Source: Actinomycetota bacterium (GTDB taxonomy: Bacteria > Actinomycetota > Thermoleophilia > RBG-16-64-13). Taken from it: a stretch of 7,070 nt of DNA. The translations under genes were made by a program, and so were the position numbers. Positions 1 through 5,405 of the stretch are shown here, in pieces. Position 1 is the first letter of the stretch. Every line of letters starts with the position of its first letter. Below the pieces are notes generated by a model that worked only from the letters and a program-made list of their open reading frames with translations, searched no databases and was not told the origin of the DNA. The DNA is taken from assembly GCA_023488925.1 (NCBI GenBank), contig JAMDDA010000137.1, forward strand, positions 1 to 7,070. The letters run 5' to 3'.

Positions 1-1
1 T

Positions 2-1171
2 GTGCAGCTCATGCGCGAGCTCGCCGCTCTGGCGGCCAAGAAGGGACGAGGCGTGGCCGTTGCGGCCGGCCCGGAGTCGGAGGCCTTCTTCTCGGGACTC
101 GGATTGCAGCGTGAGGCCGCGGCTGGTGGGGCCACCCATTTCACCCTGGAGGCGGAAGCGGCCCGGGGCCTGGCTCAAGGAATCTTGCCCTCGCAGCTAC
201 CGGCCTGGGTGGCCGTGGGCTGGCTCGAGGGCCCGGCGGCGACGTTCCGGGCGGGCGACGGGGTGGCGTCGTTGGTGGGTGAGGATGGAAGCACACTGGC
301 GACGGCCGCCTACGAGCTCGCTGAGGAAGGGCCCCTCAAGGTAACGGGGCTCGAGCTGGCCGCCCAGGGGGTCGAGAGGCGCATGTTGCGTGAACTCGCC
401 ACCGTGGCTCGAAGCGCGGGGCGGGGGCTGGAGCTCCCCTTTGACCCGGAGCGCACAGCCCTCTATGAGCGCCTGGGGGCCAACGCACGGGCGGCCTGGG
501 GCGTAAAGGAAGTCGACGTCCTGGCCTCGGGGCTCTCGACTCTACCAGACTTTGGGGCCCAGCTCACGTTCGAGCTCGGGGTGGCCGGGGCGTCAGAGTG
601 GTTGCGGGGCCACCGCATCCGGGGCGTAGTGGACGAGATCTCGGCCACCACTCATGAGGCCCTGGTGAACACCCTGGCCGACGGCCTGGCGGCCGGGGAG
701 ACCACTGAGCAGCTGGCCCAGCGCATCATGCGGCTGGATAAGGCTTTCGGGAGACTCCGGGCGGAGCGGATCGCCCGCACCGAGGCGCTAACAGCGAACC
801 GATGGGGATCCTGGGTCATCGCCCGAGCCGGCGGGGCCACCGAGAAGGAGTGGAGGGCCCAGGTCGCGAGTCCCCGTACCCGACGCTGGCACAGGAATGC
901 CCACGGGCAACGGCGGCCCATCGACGAGCCCTTCAGCGTTGAGAACCGCCTGGGGCAGCCGGAGGAGCTCATGGTCCCGGGGGACTACTCACTCGGAGCG
1001 GGGCCGGACAACTGTGTGAATTGTCGCTGCAGCTGCCGCTGGCTCAAGCCCGGTGTGACCGACGAGCCGCCCGCCCCCGACCAGCACGGTCTGGCCGCAG
1101 GGAGCATGCCCTCCCCGATGCCGGTGGCGGCCGCTCCGCCAGGTGTGGCGCTCCTACAGAGAGGTGAGTAG
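2..1171 (+). CDS. MuF/SPP1 gp7-type head morphogenesis protein with N-terminal GNAT-like repeats (5' end missing)
   Basis: The frame is open to the window edge and the first visible residues sit in mid-domain, so the true start lies upstream; the GTG at base 2 is only the first possible codon. Residues about 180-350 match the phage Mu F/SPP1 gp7 minor head protein family. They contain ERIARTEALTANRWGSW (255-271), the KEW.A....PRTR..H block (282-297), GQRRPIDEPF (302-311), MVPGDYSLG (324-332) and the family's NCRC ending (340-343). Such proteins sit with the portal, help capsid assembly or DNA entry, and are packaged in few copies. Residues 1-170 are not typical of the family: 3-35 and 128-160 form an ungapped repeat resembling the C-terminal half of a GNAT acetyltransferase, and 85-127 resemble the preceding GNAT strands. 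The tail after 350 is Pro/Ala rich. The MuF call is firm; the GNAT-like call is inference from pattern. An ART-like gene follows 4 nt after the stop. Confidence 0.87.
   Translation: MQLMRELAALAAKKGRGVAVAAGPESEAFFSGLGLQREAAAGGATHFTLEAEAARGLAQGILPSQLPAWVAVGWLEGPAATFRAGDGVASLVGEDGSTLATAAYELAEEGPLKVTGLELAAQGVERRMLRELATVARSAGRGLELPFDPERTALYERLGANARAAWGVKEVDVLASGLSTLPDFGAQLTFELGVAGASEWLRGHRIRGVVDEISATTHEALVNTLADGLAAGETTEQLAQRIMRLDKAFGRLRAERIARTEALTANRWGSWVIARAGGATEKEWRAQVASPRTRRWHRNAHGQRRPIDEPFSVENRLGQPEELMVPGDYSLGAGPDNCVNCRCSCRWLKPGVTDEPPAPDQHGLAAGSMPSPMPVAAAPPGVALLQRGE
8..106 (+). repeat. Intragenic protein repeat, copy 1 (GNAT-like C-terminal half)
   Basis: These codons give residues 3-35 of the MuF protein. 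They align without gaps to residues 128-160, with 13 of 33 positions identical (counted by hand), at a spacing of 125 residues, about one GNAT domain. The pattern is an LMREL helix, A..G, a strand, PE..A, then F/Y..LG, as in the helix-strand-helix ending of GNAT acetyltransferases. The front half of this copy would lie upstream of the window. Confidence 0.6.
383..481 (+). repeat. Intragenic protein repeat, copy 2 (GNAT-like C-terminal half)
   Basis: These codons give residues 128-160 (MLRELATVARSAGRGLEL, then DPE..ALYERLG), the second copy of the repeat. It is preceded by a plausible acetyl-CoA loop region, LAAQGVERRML (119-129). That loop only partly matches the Q/R-x-x-G-x-G/A consensus, so acetyl-CoA binding is uncertain and the domain may be structural. 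Confidence 0.6.
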
Positions 1172-1175
1172 ATCG

Positions 1176-1820
1176 ATGGATGAGGAATCCGTGATCCGCG
1201 CGGCCATCGCCGAAGCATTCGCTCCGCTCGCTGGCTGCGCCGCCGCGCTGGACCGGATAGAATCCATCTTGAAGCACGGGACTCATGACCAGAAGACCCA
1301 CGGTAATTGGGCGCGGGGGAAAACGAAGGACGGCGGAAGCACGGGGCGAGGCAAGGAAGGGACCATGCGCCTATACCGCGCGACAGATGCCGACGAGACG
1401 GGACTCCACTGGGGGCAATCCTGGACCCCTGAGAAGGAGACGGCTCAAGCCTACACCGACAACCCCGGCTTCGGCGGCCCGCACATCCGCTCGCTCGACG
1501 TCGACACGACAAACAGCCTCGATCTTCGCAGTGCAGACGGCGTGGATTTCAAGCGACTGGCCGAGGCGCTCGGCTACGAGGATGCCGACGAGACAGCCCG
1601 TGAGTGGCGCTCCTCCTCATGGCGCTACCCCTGGGAAGAGAGCGCCACGATCCAGCGGCAGCTCCGCGAGAGCGGCTATGACTGGATAGTCTATTTAGAC
1701 GACTACCCAGATGGCGCGACCACGTACATGTATATCGGCCGCGCGGGCGAATCCAAAAAACCCGCGAAACTCACCCTGGAGGAGCTCAATCGGCAGTGGG
1801 CTGAACGGAGAAAAGGCTGA
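1176..1820 (+). CDS. MuF-associated protein with ADP-ribosyltransferase-like domain
   Basis: This is a 214-residue protein. The ATG at 1176 is preferred over an upstream GTG at 1143 because AGAGGTGAG (1160-1168) precedes it and it lies just past the MuF stop. Residues 33-43 read KHGTHDQKTHG, a motif I recall from phage MuF-type and portal-linked proteins. A Gly/Lys linker (46-62) follows. Residues 64-190 look like an ADP-ribosyltransferase of the kind found in polyvalent phage proteins. They have LYRA (R68), GQSWTPEKETAQAY (80-93, with the S-x-T of R-S-E type enzymes), a strand SLDVDTTNSLDL, and GYDWIVYLDD (167-176) before TTYMYIGRAG. No clear catalytic E-x-E or Q-x-E is visible, so it may be divergent or inactive. 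Phage ARTs of this sort can be injected to modify host proteins or act as toxins; the target here is unknown. An alternative is another R-x-S type fold such as RES. The last 20 residues are a charged helix. Confidence 0.6.
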   Translation: MDEESVIRAAIAEAFAPLAGCAAALDRIESILKHGTHDQKTHGNWARGKTKDGGSTGRGKEGTMRLYRATDADETGLHWGQSWTPEKETAQAYTDNPGFGGPHIRSLDVDTTNSLDLRSADGVDFKRLAEALGYEDADETAREWRSSSWRYPWEESATIQRQLRESGYDWIVYLDDYPDGATTYMYIGRAGESKKPAKLTLEELNRQWAERRKG

Positions 1821-1857
1821 CGGCCAGTAATGAATATCATGAGCCAGATGACAATCG

Positions 1858-1877
1858 AGAGGCCCTCCGGGGCCTCT
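1858..1877 (+). terminator. Stable C(UCCG)G hairpin between ART-like gene and protease, terminator-like
   Basis: AGAGGCCC (1858-1865) and GGGCCTCT (1870-1877) form a perfect 8-bp stem, extendable by a G-U pair (1857/1878). The loop is TCCG closed by C-G, the extra-stable UNCG tetraloop class. Only a short T run (1877-1879) follows, so termination would be weak. It could equally be a partial attenuator or an mRNA stability or processing element that separates the effector gene from the capsid genes. Confidence 0.5.
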
Positions 1878-1892
1878 TTCCACTTCCGGAGG
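1864..1892 (+). promoter_or_regulatory. Possible ribosome-binding-site sequestering pair upstream of the protease gene
   Basis: CCTCCGG (1864-1870) is perfectly complementary to CCGGAGG (1886-1892), which contains the ribosome binding site of the gene starting at 1899. The first segment spans the tetraloop and parts of both arms of the 1858-1877 hairpin, so the two structures exclude each other. The hairpin is clearly the more stable, so regulation is only a possibility. Confidence 0.3.
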
Positions 1893-1898
1893 TGAGAG

Positions 1899-2525
1899 AT
1901 GGTCAAGCCGGCCGTACCCTACGAGGAACGCATGCAGGCCATGGACGCGGCCGTGCGCGCAGCCAAGCCCATGGAGGACATGTACGTCGAGGTCCACTAC
2001 GACGACTCCATGGTGGTACGCGACTACAAGCACAATAAGTTCTGGCAGGTGGGCTGCACAGTCGCCGAGGACGGCACCGTGACTCTCGGGGACTGGACCG
2101 AGGTGGAGCAGGCATACGTCGAGGTCAAGAAGGAGCTCCGGCTGCTCGTCCCGGTACAGAAGGCCAATGGCGCCCGGCGCATCACCTACGGCGTGGTGCT
2201 CGAGCCGGATACCGAGGATCTCCAAGGCGACGTCATGAAGGCCGAGGACATCGAGCTCTCGGCCCACGCCTGGATGGCAGAGTCCCAGGCCGGCGGCGAG
2301 ATGCACGCCGCCATCGTCAAGGACGCCTGCGTGGTGGAGAGCTTCCTCGCGCCCGTGGACTTCGAGGTGGAGACGTCCGGCGGCTCCGAGACCGTGAAGA
2401 AGGGCTCCTGGGTGCTGGCCATGCGCTGGCCCCACGAGGTGTGGGAGCGCATCGAGAAGGGCGAGCTCACCGGCTATTCGGTGGGCGGTCAGGGCGTGCG
2501 CATCCCCTTGGACGAGGAGGACTGA
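1899..2525 (+). CDS. XkdF-like prohead serine protease (capsid maturation protease)
   Basis: This 208-residue protein resembles the putative phage serine protease XkdF family, which cleaves scaffold and capsid proteins inside the prohead. The start follows GGAGGTGAG (1888-1896). The protease region is about residues 82-205. It starts with a typical GVVLEPDTEDLQGDVM (108-123), followed by AHAWMA and GEMHA with the candidate catalytic His136. VVESFLAP comes next, then KGSWVLAMRWPHEVWERI, and finally GELTGYSVGGQG with candidate nucleophile Ser194. The third catalytic residue is not assigned; the acidic residue in VVESF is a candidate. Residues 1-80 form a separate small domain (YDDSMVVRDYKHNKFWQV, then VTLGDWTEVEQAYVEV) that looks like a beta-rich module I recall beside other phage assembly proteins. 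The stop lies 2 nt before the next start, consistent with coupled production of protease and scaffold. Confidence 0.82.
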   Translation: MVKPAVPYEERMQAMDAAVRAAKPMEDMYVEVHYDDSMVVRDYKHNKFWQVGCTVAEDGTVTLGDWTEVEQAYVEVKKELRLLVPVQKANGARRITYGVVLEPDTEDLQGDVMKAEDIELSAHAWMAESQAGGEMHAAIVKDACVVESFLAPVDFEVETSGGSETVKKGSWVLAMRWPHEVWERIEKGELTGYSVGGQGVRIPLDEED

Positions 2526-2527
2526 CC

Positions 2528-3376
2528 ATGAGCAAGCCGCATCGCCTGACCAAGCTCCGGGTGGACGAGGTGTCCGTGGTCGACCAGGCGGCCAACGGGA
2601 AGCGTTTCCTGGTCCTGAAACGGGCCGGTGGGCCCACGCGGATAGATGGGGGCGAAGAGTACACCGCGGCTGACTACGCCTACACGCCCCAGCCGGACAA
2701 ACCCTCGACTTGGAAGCTTCGGCTGGCTGAGTACGTGGATGGCGAGAAGCGAATGACGGCCGCCCAGGTCGGCCGGGCGGTGGCCGCGCTGTCAGCGGGA
2801 GGGTACCGGGGCCGGCGCGTCGACATCCCCGCAGAGGACCTGCGGGCCGTGAAAGAAAAGCTGCGAGGCGCCTGGAAGAAGACTCACCCTGACGCCGAGG
2901 CCCAGGACATGCCCGAGCACATCCGGAAGGCGGAGCAGACAGGCATTGGTGACTGGCTCAGGGACGCGATCAGGAAAGCGGCCGGCATCCCCGGCCAGAC
3001 AGACGGAGGTGCTGAGATGACGGCCGAGGAGATCAAGAAGGCGGTGCAGGAGGCGGCCGAGGCGGCACTCGCCCCCATTGTGGCGCGCATCGACAAGGTG
3101 GAGGCCGCGCTCGCGCCCGGAGACGGCGCAGGCGTGGCTGGCGAGGGTGAGCCGGTCGAGAAGACCGAGGACCCTGCGGCCGAGGCACTGACTGCCGACG
3201 TGGTGGCCAAGGTGGTCTCGGACGCCGTGTCCGCCCAGATCGCACCCCTCGCCCAGCGCCTCGAGGTCGTCGAGAGCGCGGCTGGCGTGCGCAAGTCCAG
3301 CACCCCCGAAGGCGCCCACCAGGTGCGCAAGGCGGACGGCTCCTACTCCTGGGCAGGCTCCGGCCTCCTGCTCTAG
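2528..3376 (+). CDS. Scaffold-like head assembly protein linked to the protease
   Basis: This is a 282-residue protein. The ATG at 2528 is chosen because GAGGAGG (2514-2520) lies 7 nt before it and the protease stop 2 nt before it. Residues 4-28 (HRLTKLRVDEVSVVDQAANG...) are the segment often seen at the end of phage prohead proteases or at the start of the protein next to them. Residues about 44-135 form a second module (YTPQPDKPSTWKLRL, then helices ending HPDAEAQDMPEHIRKA), like a small domain of unknown function in phage assembly proteins. Residues 164-265 are Ala/Glu/Lys rich and look like long helices or coiled coil (MTAEEIKKAVQEAAEAAL..., later DVVAKVVSDAVSAQIAPLAQRLEVVES), as expected for an internal scaffold. 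The C-terminus ends in SYSWAGSGLLL. The position between protease and capsid supports a scaffold that is degraded on maturation. The capsid protein shows no obvious N-terminal delta domain, which also fits a separate scaffold. Confidence 0.68.
   Translation: MSKPHRLTKLRVDEVSVVDQAANGKRFLVLKRAGGPTRIDGGEEYTAADYAYTPQPDKPSTWKLRLAEYVDGEKRMTAAQVGRAVAALSAGGYRGRRVDIPAEDLRAVKEKLRGAWKKTHPDAEAQDMPEHIRKAEQTGIGDWLRDAIRKAAGIPGQTDGGAEMTAEEIKKAVQEAAEAALAPIVARIDKVEAALAPGDGAGVAGEGEPVEKTEDPAAEALTADVVAKVVSDAVSAQIAPLAQRLEVVESAAGVRKSSTPEGAHQVRKADGSYSWAGSGLLL
3005..3010 (+). promoter_or_regulatory. Internal ribosome binding site inside the scaffold-like gene
   Basis: GGAGGT lies 6 nt before an in-frame ATG at 3017. 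It is as strong as the sites in front of the full-length genes and sits exactly at the boundary between the front modules and the coiled-coil part. Confidence 0.55.
3017..3376 (+). CDS. Possible nested scaffold product from internal start
   Basis: The ATG at 3017 is codon 164 of the scaffold-like gene and is in the same frame. Starting here would give a 119-residue protein consisting only of the helical, Ala/Glu-rich part (MTAEEIKKAVQEAAEAALAP onward) and the C-terminal tail. The GGAGGT just upstream supports real initiation. Nested in-frame scaffolds are well known, lambda Nu3 within C being the classic case. Here the short form would be the bulk scaffold and the long form a minor variant. 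The evidence is the site strength and domain boundary only; without protein data the internal Met could be ordinary coding sequence. Confidence 0.45.
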   Translation: MTAEEIKKAVQEAAEAALAPIVARIDKVEAALAPGDGAGVAGEGEPVEKTEDPAAEALTADVVAKVVSDAVSAQIAPLAQRLEVVESAAGVRKSSTPEGAHQVRKADGSYSWAGSGLLL

Positions 3377-3390
3377 ACCCTCGTTCCTCA

Positions 3391-3406
3391 GCCCTGCCGC
3401 AAGGGC
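3391..3406 (+). other. Small hairpin in capsid leader
   Basis: GCCCT (3391-3395) and AGGGC (3402-3406) can form a 5-bp stem with a 6-nt loop, followed by a pyrimidine-rich stretch but no T run. It is too weak to call a terminator with confidence. It lies inside the 72-nt leader of the major capsid gene. Confidence 0.25.
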
Positions 3407-3448
3407 CTTCCCCTCCCTGAACCACCCCCCAGAAAGCGAGGTTTCGCC

Positions 3449-4390
3449 ATGGATCCTGTCCAGGCCATTCAGTCGATCCAGAAGTTCGTCACCGGGGACG
3501 TGACGTACGGCCTGCTCTCCCCGGAGCAGGTCAAGCAGTTCTACGTCCAAATCTTCGAGCAGACCCCCTTCTCCGACCTGCACCGCAAGGAGCGCAAGAC
3601 CGCCAAGACGGGCGAGCTCGATAAGATGGCCATCGGGTCGCGGCTCCTGCGCGCCAAGGCCGAAGGTCCGACGGCGGACGATGGCTACCGGGCTGCTCCC
3701 ACCTTCGGCCGGGTGCCCTACACCTGCGCGCGCATCAAGCTGCCGTGGGAGGTCTCGGAGGAGGTCTTCCACGACAACATCGAGGGTGAGGCCCTGGAGG
3801 ACAAGCTCATGGGCATGTTCACCCGGCAGCTAGCCATCGATCTGGAAGATCTGCACTGGAACGGTGATACCGCCGCGGCTCCAGGTGGGGATCACGACTT
3901 TTTGGTCCTCAACGACGGCTGGTGGAAGCAGCTCGTGGCCGGCGCCCACATCGTGAACGGGGCCCTGATCAACGGCGGGGCCATCAGCAAGGAGCACTTC
4001 TTCGCCGCCTACAAGGCCATGCCGGCCAAGTACATGCGGGCGGGCCGGGTGCGCTGGATGATGAATCCGGCTACCCGCATCGGCTGGGTGGAGGCCGTGT
4101 CGAACCGGGCCACCGGTGCCGGCGACATGGCTCTTCTGGGCGCCGAGGCGGTGACCAAGCCGATGGGGATCGAGATCGTGGAGGTGCCCTCGCTCGACGA
4201 CGGCAAGGTTTGCCTGGCCGATCCCATGAACTTCATCAGCGTCAACACCTGGGACGTACGGATTCGCAAGGCCGCCGAGGGCAAGAGCTCGGTCATGAAC
4301 GACATGCGCTACTACAGCGTTTACCTGGACGACGACCCGGTCATCGAGGAACTCGATGCGGCGGTCATCATCACCGGGATGACCATCTGA
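3449..4390 (+). CDS. Major capsid protein, HK97 fold
   Basis: This 313-residue protein is the shell subunit. It resembles the phage major capsid family with the HK97 fold and is about the usual length for a capsid protein with a separate scaffold. Supporting features are LPWEVSEEVFHDNIEGEALEDKLMGMFTRQLAIDLEDLHWNGD (roughly residues 93-140), the ELDxxWNGD-like signature that precedes the GW/Dxx peptide, and NDGWWKQL. A helical spine region reads KEHFFAAYKAMPAKYMR, then VRWMMNPATRIGWVEAVSNR. The strand-rich C-terminus has IEIVEVP and YYSVYLDDDPVIEELDAAVIITGM. GAGG (3438-3441) lies 7 nt before the ATG. The gene sits immediately after protease and scaffold, as expected. No N-terminal delta-like coiled coil is seen. 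Confidence 0.9.
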   Translation: MDPVQAIQSIQKFVTGDVTYGLLSPEQVKQFYVQIFEQTPFSDLHRKERKTAKTGELDKMAIGSRLLRAKAEGPTADDGYRAAPTFGRVPYTCARIKLPWEVSEEVFHDNIEGEALEDKLMGMFTRQLAIDLEDLHWNGDTAAAPGGDHDFLVLNDGWWKQLVAGAHIVNGALINGGAISKEHFFAAYKAMPAKYMRAGRVRWMMNPATRIGWVEAVSNRATGAGDMALLGAEAVTKPMGIEIVEVPSLDDGKVCLADPMNFISVNTWDVRIRKAAEGKSSVMNDMRYYSVYLDDDPVIEELDAAVIITGMTI

Positions 4391-4408
4391 GGCTGACATC
4401 CTCCCATG

Positions 4409-4478
4409 CTCCAGCCGGGCCGGCGCTTCCCCCCCCGAGCGCTGGCCCGGCGCCCTCCCTTCAATCCGACGGCTGGAG
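4409..4478 (+). promoter_or_regulatory. Possible ribosome-binding-site sequestering pair upstream of the post-capsid gene
   Basis: CTCCAGCC (4409-4416) is perfectly complementary to GGCTGGAG (4471-4478), which covers most of the GGAGG site (4475-4479) for the gene starting at 4485. Three of its bases are also used by the 4414-4451 hairpin; the other five could still pair and bring the site onto the hairpin base. A second segment, TCCTCC (4399-4404), could pair with GGAGGA (4475-4480). Confidence 0.3.
4414..4451 (+). terminator. Long GC-rich hairpin directly after the capsid gene
   Basis: GCCGGGCC-G-GCGCT (4414-4427) pairs with AGCGC-T-GGCCCGGC (4438-4451), giving 14 pairs with a single G-U wobble. 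The 10-nt loop is T, eight C, G (4428-4437). It starts 24 nt after the capsid stop. No T tract follows, so it is not a typical intrinsic terminator. A 3'-end stabiliser of the abundant capsid mRNA, or a partial block that lowers downstream expression, is more likely. Confidence 0.55.
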
Positions 4479-4484
4479 GACACC

Positions 4485-4904
4485 ATGGCGAAGGCCAGAT
4501 CGGCAGCACTGTCGGCTGCCGAAGAAGCGAAGCTCGAGCAACCCCTACCTTCGGGCGCGAGCGCCGAAGAGGTGAGCCCCGAGGCGCTGGCGGAAGCGTT
4601 GGCGACCGATAAAGCGCCCTCGATTAGCGCGTCTGCGCGCGAATACGTGGTCCTGAATGGGCCCGCGAGCTTCGGCCCGGTGATCGTGAACGGTCAGACC
4701 ATCCGTGCCAAGGCCGGCGAGCTCTACCACATCCCGAATGCCGAGGAGCGGGCCGACGTGCTGGCCACCGGTGTCTTTCGGGGTGTCACCGCGGCCGACG
4801 TCAAGAAGGCGGGGGTCAGCTCCGCCGGTACGAGTGGCGCCGTCACACGCGAGTCCCTGCCCCCGGGCGCGCTCAAAGGCGGCCTGCTCGAGCAGAAAGG
4901 TTGA
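4485..4904 (+). CDS. Unrecognised small structural protein (post-capsid)
   Basis: I do not recognise this 139-residue protein. The start follows GGAGG (4475-4479). The first about 48 residues are Ala/Glu/Ser rich and probably flexible. Residues about 50-110 look folded, with REYVVLNGPASFGPVIVNGQTIRAKAGELYHI followed by a helix with ERADVLATGVFRGVTAADVKKAG. The last 30 are Gly/Ser rich. The short strands around GPVIVNGQTIRAKAGELY suggest a small beta domain. Its place between capsid and a beta-rich protein, within the assembly module, suggests a minor head or decoration component, or a chaperone for one. No catalytic motif, signal peptide or membrane segment is visible. The stop lies 6 nt before the next start. 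Confidence 0.65.
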   Translation: MAKARSAALSAAEEAKLEQPLPSGASAEEVSPEALAEALATDKAPSISASAREYVVLNGPASFGPVIVNGQTIRAKAGELYHIPNAEERADVLATGVFRGVTAADVKKAGVSSAGTSGAVTRESLPPGALKGGLLEQKG

Positions 4905-4910
4905 TGCCCC

Positions 4911-5405
4911 ATGAAGATCAAGGAACTTGAGGCCGGCGAGCTCGGCACGCCCAGGACCACCACGGCTCTGAATGCCCTTCTCCGCCTGGCCAAGGTGGCC
5001 GGCAAGAGCGGCCTCAAGATCGTGGCCACGCCAGCCGCCGCCGGAAGCTCAGCTGCTGCACTAAACGCCGCCCCGGCCGGCACCGTCACCAAGACGGTGA
5101 AGCTGCAACTGCAAGACGCGGACGGGGTCCTGCAGACCTGGTATAACGGCTCGGACGTCACGCTGACCCCGGTCGAGACCGTGGCCGACGTCGACGTCGG
5201 TGCGCCGGCGGTGACGGGGGGCACTGTGCCCGCCTTCGTCGACGGGGAAGCCCTCGTCAACCTCACCTATGACACCAATGCCGGGGCCACCAAGACATAC
5301 CTGGCCGGTGAGACTGTGGGTTTCACCACCGCCTGCGCCAACATCCTGGGGCGCGCGGTCACTGTGGGAGCGCCCGCCAACTTCACAGACACGCTGGTGG
5401 CGTAA
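4911..5405 (+). CDS. Beta-rich protein, possible head decoration or fiber protein
   Basis: This is a 164-residue protein. Residues 1-55 are helical and Ala-rich (TTTALNALLRLAKVAGKSGLKIVATP). Residues about 56-164 are Thr/Val/Gly rich with alternating strands (TVTKTVKLQLQDADGVLQTWYNGSDVTLTP, later ALVNLTYDTNAGATKTYLAGETVGFTT). The pattern resembles Ig-like or beta-sandwich surface proteins of phages, including head fiber and decoration proteins. A DADG turn followed by W-Y-N-G and the Y-L-A-G-E-T loop are typical of such repeats. Position after the capsid fits a shell-binding protein, but no specific family is claimed. It ends in TAA directly abutting the GTG start of the next gene. Confidence 0.6.
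   Translation: MKIKELEAGELGTPRTTTALNALLRLAKVAGKSGLKIVATPAAAGSSAAALNAAPAGTVTKTVKLQLQDADGVLQTWYNGSDVTLTPVETVADVDVGAPAVTGGTVPAFVDGEALVNLTYDTNAGATKTYLAGETVGFTTACANILGRAVTVGAPANFTDTLVA

Noticed and set aside
1059..1175. Possible programmed frameshift joining the MuF and ART-like frames, since the second frame is open upstream back to 1059.
   Set aside because: No slippery sequence was seen. The upstream translation does not resemble a protein continuation, and AGAGGTGAG followed by ATG at 1176 explains initiation.
1830..1895. Short reading frame of 21 codons between the ART-like gene and the protease.
   Set aside because: It has no good ribosome binding site, it runs through the strong hairpin, and its end overlaps the protease binding site. 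Probably chance.
2792..3772. Long open frame on the - strand (326 codons), and similar ones at 1695-2435 and 3830-4486.
   Set aside because: They lie antisense to well-supported phage genes. Their residue make-up (rich in Leu, His, Arg, Gly) is typical of shadow frames in GC-rich DNA, and no domain is visible.
4429..4436. Run of eight C as a possible phase-variable tract.
   Set aside because: It is non-coding and forms the loop of a hairpin. It could not switch a reading frame, though its length may be prone to sequencing error.
3922..4575. Open frame of 217 codons on the + strand overlapping the capsid gene.
   Set aside because: The Arg/Gly/His-rich translation is a frame shadow of the capsid gene; it has no domain and crosses the post-capsid hairpin.
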